Origin: Gnetum montanum
Lineage: Eukaryota; Streptophyta; Gnetopsida; Gnetales; Gnetaceae
Length of the DNA stretch: 64,000 bases
Assembly: GCA_015680685.1 (NCBI GenBank)
Contig: MNCI01012739.1
Location: forward strand, 171,058 to 235,057
Direction of reading: 5' to 3'
Below the pieces are notes generated by a model. The model did not search any database, was not told the DNA's origin, and saw only the letters and a list, made by a program, of their open reading frames with translations. The position numbers and the translations under genes are program-made. This document shows positions 1-10,430 of the stretch, in pieces; the stretch's first letter is position 1; each line of letters opens with the position of its first letter.

Positions 1-228
1 CATGGAAAATATTCTATCTCTGGAGTGATCAAACTGCCAAAGTTTCCCTACTTTTAGCCTAGGATGAGAAATGAAGGAAGTGCCACCTCTTATTTATAGA
101 TTTGGCAGTAGACCACGATATCGCGTACGCGATATCGTAGGGGATGACGCGATATCGCGTACGCGATATCGCATAGGATGCGATAACGCAGCGGCCGCAA
201 TATCGTGTGTGTGAATTGCATCTCATCA
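1..228 (-). repeat. PAL-family LTR copy A (right part only)
   Basis: This is the right-hand part of an LTR also seen at 18963-19677, with the same run of about 100 bases up to the TATA box. The minus strand carries TATAAATAAG at about 88-100. Beside it are two perfect 24-bp palindromes (115-138 and 149-172), each made of two CGATATCG dyads around GTAC. The copy ends in CTCATCA (222-228), the family's right terminus. The left part lies before the window or is missing. Assignment to a Gypsy LTR rests on shared termini with the LTR at 6349, which has a primer-binding site. Confidence 0.75.
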
Positions 229-691
229 CCAATGCAATGCTGCTGGGATTACCAAATGCTAATTATTACTGGGTTACCAAGCGCTACACGCATGCTCAAA
301 GCGATCATACTAAGTGTACTTAACTAAGAGGGTCAAAGATTGAGAGAGAAATTAATTAACTAGGAAAGCATTAAACATTCAGCAATAATTAATTACTAAT
401 TAGCTTAATCTGTATGTTGCAAGGTTTATCATAAATTTCATCTTTATTTCCGTACACAAATGTGTGCTTAGGTACAAATTGCTCGAATAAAGATCCGTTC
501 ACTCTATGACACCTACTGCGGGCACATAGAAATTATTCTAACTCTAGAATGACTAACTGCAAGAATCTAGCTAAGGGTCTAACTCTTACTACTCTGAACA
601 AAGGGCACTACCTCTTATTTATAGAAGATGAGGTAGGACGCGATATCGTGTATGCGATATCGTGTGGCGGATGCGATATCACGGCTCATCA
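229..691 (-). repeat. PAL-family LTR copy B (left-truncated)
   Basis: This copy follows copy A without a spacer and begins in the middle of the LTR; its first bases align with about 42036 of the full copy at 41713-42541. It keeps the minus-strand TATA box (about 613-624), a degraded palindrome array (about 638-684) and the CTCATCA end (685-691). Many CG steps of the array have become TG or CA. It belongs with the 41713 copy rather than with copy A. The A-B joint probably arose by recombination or deletion, because no target duplication is visible there. Confidence 0.7.
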
Positions 692-1668
692 ACCACCAAT
701 GTAGGAGGAGTCTTTTGAGACTTTTACCAAAAGACACTCAACAAGCAAGACTTTCCACTCCAACATCCATAGCAAAAAATGAGTAAGAAAAGGACTATTC
801 ATTTTAGAGCATGGTAAAGTATCCAAGGTAAAAGTATGTTTTAATTTTGGTCAAGATATCTTTTGAACATTTTACCTTGTGATGTATTTCTTGGTGCTGG
901 TATTTAAAATTGTAATGGCTATATACAAATTGCTTTACGGCCATCTTGTTAAGGATATGTTTGGTTGTATTGTTCCTTTGAGATATGTAGCATGATAAGA
1001 TGTGTTGCTTTGTCTTAAAAATTGAATATGCATGTTTTTACTCACCTGCCATGGAATTGCTATGACTTATCTTTTTTCTGATATTTCAAAAGGGGGGTAA
1101 TATTGAATAATTATAGAACTATGAGATATTTGTTATTTGTTATTAATGGCTTATTAGTTCCAAGACAAGTTACTTGATCTTCAAGGATTAAACTTTGAAC
1201 TTCAAACTTTAGTTTTAAATACTCTTGAATATCAATTGAAAGGCTTAGACTAGTTGCGCTTTATTAATTTTAACTTTGTGAATAGATACAAGGTAGCTCT
1301 TGATGGAAATTAATTTGACATCATCAACCCTATGAAATCAATGCTAAGAGGTGTGTACTCTTTAACTAATTTTCTTCCTTGGCTAAATGTTTGTATATTT
1401 ATGGAATTTTCATATGATGTTATGAAAGATTATCTTATAGAACTTTTTTTCTTTTTTGAGGATGTTTCAATAGGTATTTTTCATTATCCCCTTCTTTTGG
1501 ATGTTGTCCAAAAAGGAGAAGAGTCTTTGTGCATTAATGAAGATAGATTGTATTTTACTCTATATATATATACATATAAATGTTTTTGCTTTTATTGCTT
1601 ATCATATAATGTTATGGTATTATCTCATCCATTTTCTTAAGTTTTGGACATCACTAAAAAGAGGTAGA
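692..1668 (+). other. Probable 3' internal region of a Copia element, noncoding
   Basis: No gene is recognisable here. The last 170 bases, ending in a purine-rich stretch just before 1669, resemble the sequence before the 3' LTR at 12297, including a shared segment around TTTTCTTAAGTTTTG. The stretch is therefore probably the tail of a Copia internal region. A short TA-rich microsatellite lies at about 1560-1575. Open frames of 80-100 codons here have no family motif. Confidence 0.45.
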
Positions 1669-2770
1669 TTTTTAACCTTTTGGTATGTCAAAACCTTAAG
1701 GAAAATGGAGAAAATAAAATGTCTATGGTGTGTGATGATCTTGTAGCACATGAATGAGAAATCAAGGAAAGAAGATCTATTATGAGATGACAAAAAGAAG
1801 ACTACATAGGCAATATGAAAGCATGAACAATTATGAATGAAAATAAAGGCTATAGGCCAAATGAAGATGCTCCAAGAGCTGATAAGAAGACAAACTGTCA
1901 GAAGAAAGCCTTATAAGGCAAAGGACAAAAATTGAGAAGACATCTCTTAAAAATAGTAGATGTCTCTATTCTAGAGAAGACATCTCCTCAGAGACGTCCC
2001 ACAAGAGACATCCCAATTTTCAAAGAGATGTCTCTCTTGAATAAAGACCAATCTTAGGTAGACATCTCAACTTCAAAGAATACATTTACACTAGTCATCA
2101 ATTAGTCATTGTACAAATTCTAAGGAGTTTTCAAAAACTCTGAAGCTATAAGAAGACATCAAAATATTGGAAATTTTACAAACACTATTTACATTCAAGC
2201 TCCTAATTTTCCATTCTATGTAATTGTATTTTGCTCTTTATTGTACTATCATTTGCTTGGTTGTATGTTAATTATATGTTGAATTGAGTTTCAACAACAA
2301 GGACTTGTAATTGTAGTTGCATTCTTTCCATTTATCTTTTCTTTTTCTTGTTGCCTTGTAGGGTTGATGTGCTTCTTGCAACAAGACATCCATATTAAAC
2401 TTGTCAGGATCCTGCAGGATTGAGTGGTTTTGTAGTGCCAAAACACTCCAAAGCATATCTCAATTTTGTAAATGTTGTGGGATCATTGAGACCACATTTT
2501 AAGCTTTTTGGAACCTTGCAGGATTAAGAGATTTTCTTTTAGCAAAAAAACTCTCTATAGTGAAGCTCAAGTCTTGTAAGGGTTGTGGTGCCCTTAAAAC
2601 CACATATTTGAAGAAACAAATTCCAAAGGTGTGCACAAATTCTACCCTCCAAATGTGGACATATCCAAGTTGGGTAACCATGTAAAATTTGATGTGTTCA
2701 TGTGTTGATGAAATTTTAATTTTGGGAAACTTATTCAACCCCCCTTCTAAGTTCTCAATCCTTAATTAAC
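1669..2770 (+). repeat. Copia LTR, diverged copy of the 7324/12297 LTR family
   Basis: The start (CCTTTTGGT, then AAAATGGAGA), the middle (an array of AGACATCT and AGATGTCT) and the end (a pyrimidine stretch then CTAAGTTC) follow the order of the LTRs at 7324-8538 and 12297-13592, with many differences. No primer-binding site follows, so it is a 3' or solo LTR. Boundaries are approximate and no target duplication was found. Confidence 0.65.
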
Positions 2771-3956
2771 AATGGCCTCGCATTGATGTACCTCTTATTG
2801 CCTACCATCATGAGTCTAGAACAATCATAGAGAAGGAGCATCACTCCAAAAAGAGAGAAAGAAAGTATTTTTAGAGATTATTAAGAAATAATTTTGGACC
2901 TTTGTTAGAGGGGTGCCTTCAAGCATGGGTAACATGTCTTTTTAGCCCCATAACTAGTACTAATATCCCCAAGAGTTCTTTAAAGAAGTGTGCTTTGAAT
3001 TTCCCTTTTTTTGGAAACCATACCTTATAAAAACATACTCTATTTATGTTTGACAGGAAGAGTGATGATACATTCCATGAGGAGTCATAGGTCTTAAGAA
3101 GAAAGTCAAGAAGAAAACCTAACAAATCCCCTTAAGGTCACATCCTTTTTCATTTTCACTTTATCTTTTCTCGTTTCTTCAAGGAACAATGATCATTAGT
3201 TAATTTTAGTTACATGTAAGAAGAACCATATTGCTTTCATTATAAAGATCTCTTATTTATAATGTTGGACTGATGGATGATGTGGTCTCACTACTTTATA
3301 CAATTGTTTACCCAATCATCTTGATAGCATAGGACAAAGACCCAACACATGGTGTTAACTTCTACATCATGTTTGGTAATATTATTAATAAAAAACATAG
3401 TAAACATTCATAAAACATAAAGAAAATAACTCAAGAAAAGACAAAATTATAAAAAATAGAGAAATAAGAAGAAATAGAAAACATATTAAGATTTAGAAAA
3501 TTTTGAAGAAATAGAAAATTGATAAAAAAATTGTAAAATAAAAAGTGAAAATATACTTATTGGTTCCTGTTTCAAGATGGGACATCTCCCTCATGACTAA
3601 GCTCATGGGCAAGTATTCAGAAAATGGATCACACATTTTCTTGGTTATACACCATAAGTTTCTCATTTATCATCTTTTATGATTTCATTTTTCTCTTGTT
3701 AGCATATTTAACATTGATGACAATTAGGTTTCAATAATTTGGATACATATATTCAGCAATACTTGAATATGTTTTTTTTATAGGATCCAAATATGTTTCC
3801 TTTTTCATTTTCTATTTTAATTCTTGAATCTCCTTGTTTAACATCTTTTTTTGGTCTATAGTCAAAGTGTAAGATGTCTTTCTCTAAGTTCTCTTTTTGG
3901 TTCATTTTCTTAGAACTAGAACTAATAAATGGGTTGGATGTTTTTAAGCATCTTTT
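2771..3956. other. AT-rich stretch with nothing recognised
   Basis: No coding region, RNA gene or repeat end could be supported. Open frames are short, AT-biased and without motif. Part of 3360-3560 is very A-rich, which may be the wreck of an old element. Confidence 0.3.
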
Positions 3957-4291
3957 GAATGATTTGGTATTCTCATTCTAGAGCCACTAGGTATCTTTTA
4001 ATTTATTGGCTATTGTGTAGACTTGGTTTTGCACACATTTATTCCTCAAGTTTGTTGCAAGTTGGTATTGAGATCATGTTAATACTTTCAATTTTCAACC
4101 TAGAATCANGTAATGCATTAGTAATAATGATAAAAGGTGTGATTCTAGGTTGAAAATTGAAAGTATTAACATGATCTCAATACCAACTTGCAACAAACTT
4201 GAGGAATAAATGTGTGCAAAACCAAGTCTACACAATAGCCAATAAATTAAAAGATACCTAGTGGCTCTAGAATGAGAATACCAAATCATTC
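3957..4291. repeat. Perfect 152-bp inverted repeat bounded by single N bases
   Basis: Bases 3957-4108 reappear as their exact reverse complement at 4140-4291, around a 31-base centre. Single undetermined bases sit at 4109 and 4292, immediately after each arm. Two open frames of 64 codons on opposite strands share the same first 50 residues only because of this symmetry. An assembly error (fold-back read or wrong-strand contig join) is more likely than a recent genomic palindrome. Confidence 0.9.
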
Positions 4292-4299
4292 NTATGATG

Positions 4300-6214
4300 T
4301 TAATCCTTGCTGCATTGTTAGTGGTGATATATGTTGGAGGGAAATATGAGTATTGAAGATGTGATAGATGCTAAGAGGCATGGGATGGTTGATAGTATTT
4401 AGAAGAGTAGTGTTAATAAGTTGAGGTATGGAAAGTAGAACAATTAGGAGAAAAAGGTTGTTGAACATAATATCCATAAGGATTTGGTTGGAGATAGGAA
4501 TATTGCTAGTTTGTTGATGGCATTCTCGAAAACTGTGGATTTATCCACTATGCTTGATAGTGAGCTTGAGGTTGATAAGAAGTCCCACTAGGGTAGTATT
4601 TTTAGTTGTAGAACTATCTATAATTGCCTTGAGGGTCAGGAAATCTCCTAGGCATTTGCGTTTCTACAAACTTGAATTTAAAGAAAAAGCCCTAGACTCT
4701 TGTAAATGTAGCATAACTAGGTAATAGCCCTTTGGATGTTCATATTGACACATGTACATCCATTCTCCTCCACTTTATCTGAGTCTGTAATCTCTTTTAC
4801 AATAGCTATTTTTCTTTTTGTTGATAAGTATCCTTACCTATTTCCGTTTTCTTTTTTCTCCTCTTGTTTTAAACACTTGATCCTATTTTCTTTACCTTCT
4901 ACTCTATGATATTCAAGTTGGTTCTAACTTTTCATTCATCAATTCCCACATATTATCTACCCTTACATCAATCTTGGCAATATACTTTTGTATTGACAAA
5001 CTTTTAAGTAAAATCAACTCATTGAGAGCTACCACTTTTTCCTAATCATAAATATGGACCTTCTTCTTGTGAAGATTTAGGTCCCAATTATATTCCTCTA
5101 TACTTTCACACAACTCTTCTTCTTCTATTGCCACATATTCAAATAGCCTTTATATATGATTGGGTTTCAACTTTGATAATCTTCCTTAAGCATAGATCCC
5201 CAAAGTCTCCCTCGTTTTGTTGAAAAGTCCATCTATGATGTGACAAAGTTTCTCTTTTCAAGAATACCCATGACTAGGGCATCTATGTAATATAGAATAT
5301 TATCTTCCCAAGACTACATCAAGGGATTCATGATTTTCTTACTTCCACCATTGGATTTATTTTCTTAGATTGGATACTCTTGAATAGGTTTGGTATTTTT
5401 CATTGAAGAGCTCAAGCATTATGAACCACTAGTGCATTGAATCTAGTTCCAACAATCTATATCAACTTTCAACTTCTTCTATTAGCATCATAGAAAAGAG
5501 CTAAAGATTTTGCTACTTACTTTTGATATTTTTCAAGGCACAAGCATCATGAAAGACTTGTAAATCATGTTGTGAATTAGAATTGTAGCCTTCCTCAAAT
5601 TTAGGAATGTTATTCATATCAAGTCCTTTGATGTAGCTTTTCTTTTGATGCCTGTGAGGTATTCTAACTACCTCTTTGATCTATGTCATGCTTCTAGTAC
5701 CCAACTAGGATTCATCATCATTAGACATATCATGATGATAATCTATATTTCTATTTGTCTAAGTATGATGATCTCATTTATTCTCCATTTAACTCCTTGT
5801 GTTTTATCTTTGATTTCCATTTTTATCTTCTTCTCTACCTCTTAATGTATTTGTATCTCCATACCTATGTTCATCTTCATCAAAACTAGACATTGAAGAG
5901 GAAGAGAAAGATGGTAAACTTGGGAAAGCATCATGGCTCCTATATCTTCTCCTATAGTCCCTTGGTTCATCTCTTTTAAGTTTTCTAAAGGCCCTAGGCC
6001 TTAAGTCTCTTCTTATTCTAGGACTTGTTTCATCTCCTCTATAATTTTCTATTATAGTTGAACGTAGTCTTTGAATATGGTAAAGATTGGAATGAGCATA
6101 TGAGACCCCTTCTTGTAGTGGTTCACTCAAATTCTTTTCAATATAAGTCCTATCATTTATCCTACTAGTGTTCTCATCGTGTGATGAACTATAGGCCCCA
6201 TGTAAAGGAGACAT
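4300..6214 (-). pseudogene. Gypsy gag-like internal region, decayed
   Basis: The minus strand downstream of the LTR at 6349 and its primer-binding site holds a decayed coding region. One 136-codon open stretch at 5804-6214 is rich in Arg, Ser and Asp and carries a serine run followed by acidic residues (about codons 105-115). Below 5804 the frame continues with stops and shifts. It has a stretch with alternating aromatic and acidic residues that could be a retrotransposon gag domain; I see no CCHC knuckle or protease. A diverged copy of 5530-5700 occurs at about 27390-27540, inside the other minus-strand Gypsy remnant. Position just inside a 5' LTR and that recurrence argue for gag rather than a host gene. 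Confidence 0.5.
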
Positions 6215-6324
6215 ATTTGTAGTTTATAATATGTGTGTGATTTAAAATACTAATATTTCCTAAAAGATAAATTCTTAATGCTTTAATAATAATCATTTAT
6301 AATATAACTAATCTAGATCACTAG

Positions 6325-6348
6325 CACCATCCCCAGTAATGGCACCAA
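6325..6348 (-). promoter_or_regulatory. Gypsy primer-binding site
   Basis: Read on the minus strand, directly after the LTR end CTCATCA, the sequence begins TTGGTGCCATTACTGGGGAT. This matches the primer-binding sites of Tat/Athila-type Gypsy elements apart from what look like C-to-T changes. It fixes the orientation of the remnant (minus) and identifies 6349-7323 as its 5' LTR. Confidence 0.7.
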
Positions 6349-7323
6349 TGATGAGCAATGGGTATCCCCTATACCCAACATATGAAACTCAAGCATTCAC
6401 ATAAAATCTAGTCAAATTATATGGATGGAACTAGTATGGTATCTAAATGTTAAGCATTGATCGCAAGTTGCTATTTTCTCACTTGGACTAGTAGTAGCTT
6501 TATCATGTATGGTTCAGTCCAAAGTCAGGAATATGATTATTAATGTTGTTATGGCCTTAAACTAATTGAATAATAATATAGAAATTAATTATTTAATTTA
6601 ATTAATAATCAAATTAAATCTAACACTATCCTAATGGTGATGATTTCTATTTCCAACTTGTTGTACATTTCTTGAACTTACATACCCACCGTTGGGATTA
6701 CCAACTATTATGCTACTAGGCGAACCAAGCAGTAATGTTGTTGGGATTACTAAGAGAATATGTATTTATGCTTGAAATTTGTTGCACTCATTCCACTAAT
6801 TGATTAATATGCATGGAAGTATAAATATTAACTAAGTACATAGAAAGTAAATTGTATTGAAAGTAAATCTATTCTAAGTCAAAGTGTTGCAATGAATATG
6901 AATCAATCTTAATCTTATTTCTATTCATGGAATGTGTCCAAGTACAATTCCACTTGAATAATATGTTATGCAATTGACTCAAATCCATGCTATGGGCACT
7001 CATTGACTATTTGCTAAGATTATAGGAGAAAACTACAAGAGCTCAGCTACACTATTAAACAAATGGTGCCAAATACGCAGCAAGTGCTTGCATATTTATA
7101 GGAAAATATAGGCATTGCATCAATGGGAATGTGTTAATGCATTTGGCTACGTTAATGGGGACACATCAATGAGGATGCATTAAGACATCTAAGTTATACT
7201 AGATGCAATATTACATCTATGATATAGCAGATGCAATGTAGCATCAACGATGTAATAGTTAATTGAGATACATCAATGGGGATGCTACAACATAGATGTG
7301 ATGTAGCATTTGAAATATAGCTA
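6349..7323 (-). repeat. Gypsy 5' LTR related to the PAL family
   Basis: It starts TGATGAG, as the PAL LTRs do, and keeps their order of segments, including a TATA box read on the minus strand (about 7091-7101). In place of CGATATCG palindromes the 7105-7315 segment carries repeated ATCAATG, GATGCA and ATGTAGCATC motifs. The Copia LTR at 7324 abuts its right side, so the natural right end is not seen. Confidence 0.65.
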
Positions 7324-8538
7324 TGGACCTTTTGGTGTGTTATGGTGTGCTCAAAACATTAAGTAAAATGGAGAAAAAAGTTGTTTGTATGATTTTATGA
7401 TTATTGTGTTTGTAGGACTATGTACACAGGAAACAAAGATGAGCTAAAGGGGACAATGAATGAACTATCCTAAAGCTCAAAGGAGGAGGTCATCCACATG
7501 TCCTCAAATAAACATCCAAAGAACATGGATAAGAACCTAATATTGTACATGAAAAGTGGACATCATCAAAGCATATAGAAGATCAAGGTTGTGGACAAGG
7601 AGTAATGCATTCATCATGCAAGAGAAAGTGAAGAAAGACATCTTTGGAAAGCAAGAAATGTCTTGGTAGATTTGGAGAGAACTCAGACAAAGACATCTTT
7701 AGAAATAGTAAGATGTCTTCTTAGATAAAGACATCTTTTAGAAGGCAGAGACATCTTTACATATTGCATACCAAGTCTAGAAAGATGTCTTCTAGAGTAG
7801 AGACTTCAAAAAGATGTCTTTCAGGAAACAAAGACATCTTCCCAAAATTGAAGGAAAATTCAAAGAGACATCTCAAGCATAAGAAAGATGTCTCCCATGA
7901 TCATTAGTGACCATTAGCTAGCCGTTGCACAAGTTTTAAGAAGGATTTAGCAACACAATAGCTATAAGAAGACTTGATTTACATTGGGAAAAGTGCAAGC
8001 ATTGTTGTATTCATTGTACAATCATTTGTAATCATTGAATTCTCTATTGCTCCTCATTGTCTAATCATTTTGGCTTTGTAAAATGTGTTGTACCTAACTA
8101 TGTAAGTATTAGCAAATTGAGTTGCAATTATTCCTTGTAATTCTTGTTCTTGTTTCCCTATGGGGTTGATGTGCTTGAGCTTGTCAAGATCCTACAAGAT
8201 TGAGTTATTGGTGTTGTGGTACAACACTCTAGTGCTTAAGATTGTAAAGGTTTTGAAAGCCTTAAAACCAAATTTCCAAGCCTAACAAGACCTTACAGAG
8301 TTGAGTGATTGGTGCTATGGTACAACACTTTAGAGCAAGGCTTAACGATTGTACAAGATGTGGATCCTTCAACCACATTTTAAAAGCAACAAAGTTCAAA
8401 GGTATGCTTGTGATATACCCTCTGTGTGTGGACTACCCAAGTTGGGGAACCACGTTAAATTTAGTGTGTATCCTTTAGTTATTTAAGTTTTTATTTTGGT
8501 ACTTATTCATCCCCCCTTTCTAAGTTCAACCATCCACA
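7324..8538 (+). repeat. RLC-1 5' LTR
   Basis: Begins TGGACC and ends CACA directly before the primer-binding site. From about 7636 to 7895 it holds roughly eleven AGACATCT or AGATGTCT units in both orientations. It corresponds to 12297-13592 along its whole length. Confidence 0.85.
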
Positions 8539-8540
8539 AG

Positions 8541-8552
8541 TGGTATCAGAGC
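8541..8552 (+). promoter_or_regulatory. RLC-1 primer-binding site
   Basis: TGGTATCAGAGC, two bases after the LTR end, is complementary to the 3' end of initiator tRNA-Met and is the usual primer site of plant Copia elements. Confidence 0.9.
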
Positions 8553-8592
8553 CTAGTACTCTTTGTTTTATCATCAACTTCAAGAGTGAATA

Positions 8593-10430
8593 ATGGAGGG
8601 AACTTCTTACATAAAACCACCCATGTTTGATGAATTCAACTTTACCTATTGGAAAGCAAAAATGCAAGGGTTCTTTGAATCTATGGATTTTGAAGTCTGG
8701 TAGTCAATCTTGGAAGGTTATGCTCCACCCATCAATGGCACCACCGACATCATCAAGCCTCGCAACAAATGATCTCAAGAGGAAAAGGATAAGTTCATGT
8801 TTGATTCAAAAGCATAAAATTATTTATATTGTGCATTGAATAAATATAAATTTAATAGGGTAACCAAATGTAAAATAGCCAAAGAAATTTGGCAAACTTT
8901 CGAAGCTACTTATGAAGGAAGCTCTATTGTTAAGAAATCAAAATTGTTAGTTTTGAAAAGTGAATATGATAAACTCAAAATGTGAGAAGGTAAGAAAATC
9001 AAGGATTATTTTTCTAGACCTAATAATCTTGTTGTAGCTATTAGAGGAACAAGAAAATACTTTCCCAAAAGAAACATCATCATCAAAATGATCAAAACTC
9101 TACAACTAGAGCTCAACCTATGATCATAGCCATGGAGGAAATCAAATATTTCTCAACTCTAATATTCAAGAAACTTCAAAGTGCTCTCATTGCCTACAAA
9201 ATGAATCTCATAAGTGAAGGAGCAATTCAAGAAAACCTTATTTCTCTAAAGACTACCTCTAAGGAGATGGATTTCAATGAGCATGATGAGGGTAATGAAG
9301 ACGAGATTGCTCTTCTCTCAAGAAGACTACAATGATTGCTTGCAAGAAGAAAAAAAAGGGACATCTCAGCAACAACAAAGACCAAATTTCTTCAAAGGTA
9401 GAGAAAGAGGTAGAAATTTTTTAAATTCTTCCAATATGGCCATATGGCCTTCAAATGTTGGATTTGTGAAGGAAAAGGCCATATGGCCTTCAAATGTCCT
9501 AATGATCCAAATGATAGCAAAGTTCAGCCAAAGAATAGATCCAATGATGAGGAACTAAAAAAGACCAACTTTTATACAAGTTTTAATGACAATGAGCAAA
9601 GTGAAGAAGAAGCATGCAATTCTCCTAAAGATTCTCATCTCATTTGCATGGTGCTTACTGATGAATCTTCCTCACATATGATTGAACAACATGGTAAGTG
9701 TGATGAGATGTATAGTGAATTTAAAGAACAAATCTTTCTCTTACATCATTTGATTAGGAAGGCAAAGAAACTAGTGCTTTTTAAGTTAAATGTTATTCAT
9801 GATGAAATGAAATAAGAGATCTCAAACATAAAAGTTAAGATTCAACAACTAACCCCTTATAACAAGGATTGTAGAAAAATTCAAGATGAGGAAATTCCTA
9901 AAAATTAGCCAAAAAAATTAGAGGAAGCAACACTTGAAGTTTCAAGCTCAAAGTCAAGCATAGTAAGGTTTGATAATTTTGATCATAAGGATGAGACTAT
10001 TTTTATATGTAAAAATTGTGGTTTTATGCAAACTCCTGATTATGATGATCAAAATAAGATTAATTCTTGGTCTTTTCAAAGAGGCTCTAGTAAGGACATT
10101 GTGTAGGTACCAATAAGTGAGAATGAAGAATAATGTAGTACTGAAAATAATGTAAGGAGTGATCAAGGGTTCTATCACAAGGGACATGAACAAATAGAGA
10201 CATCACATACAAGATCTAATGAAAGAGAACCTAAGGATGAGGAGATACTTCATGATAGGGGACCTCATCTCAAACTCCACTAATCTTCTTGATTTATCAG
10301 CAAGCAAGGTAAGTCAAGATAATCCTCTATCTCTTTACTTACTAGTTAATAGGATATTGTCCAAAACGATCTATATCCAGATCATATATGGTGGAATAAG
10401 TATCATAAGCATTTCTTACATTGATTAATT
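8593..10430 (+). pseudogene. RLC-1 gag, interrupted by stops and frameshifts
   Basis: The reading frame opens with ATG at 8593 and shows the usual Copia gag start, with an F-x-YWKAKM motif near residues 16-24 and an IWQTFEATYEG-like block at about 8890-8923. A CCHC zinc knuckle, CWICEGKGHMAFKC, lies at about 9456-9497. A second Cys-pair segment (CKNCGF) is near 10010. Several in-frame stops and at least one shift between the knuckle and the upstream frame make it non-functional. The family role is nucleocapsid formation around element RNA. Beyond about 10430 the frame cannot be followed. Confidence 0.75.

Noticed and set aside
3957-4291. Inverted repeat as a MITE or other transposon
   Set aside because: Arms are exactly identical, there is no target duplication, and N bases stand at both arm ends; an assembly join explains it better.
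5804-6214. 136-codon frame as a host gene
   Set aside because: It lies just inside a Gypsy 5' LTR and primer site, and nearby segments of the same interior recur in the second Gypsy remnant; gag is the better reading.
7636-7895. CRISPR-like array
   Set aside because: Units are 8-12 bases, in both orientations and irregularly spaced, within a plant LTR.
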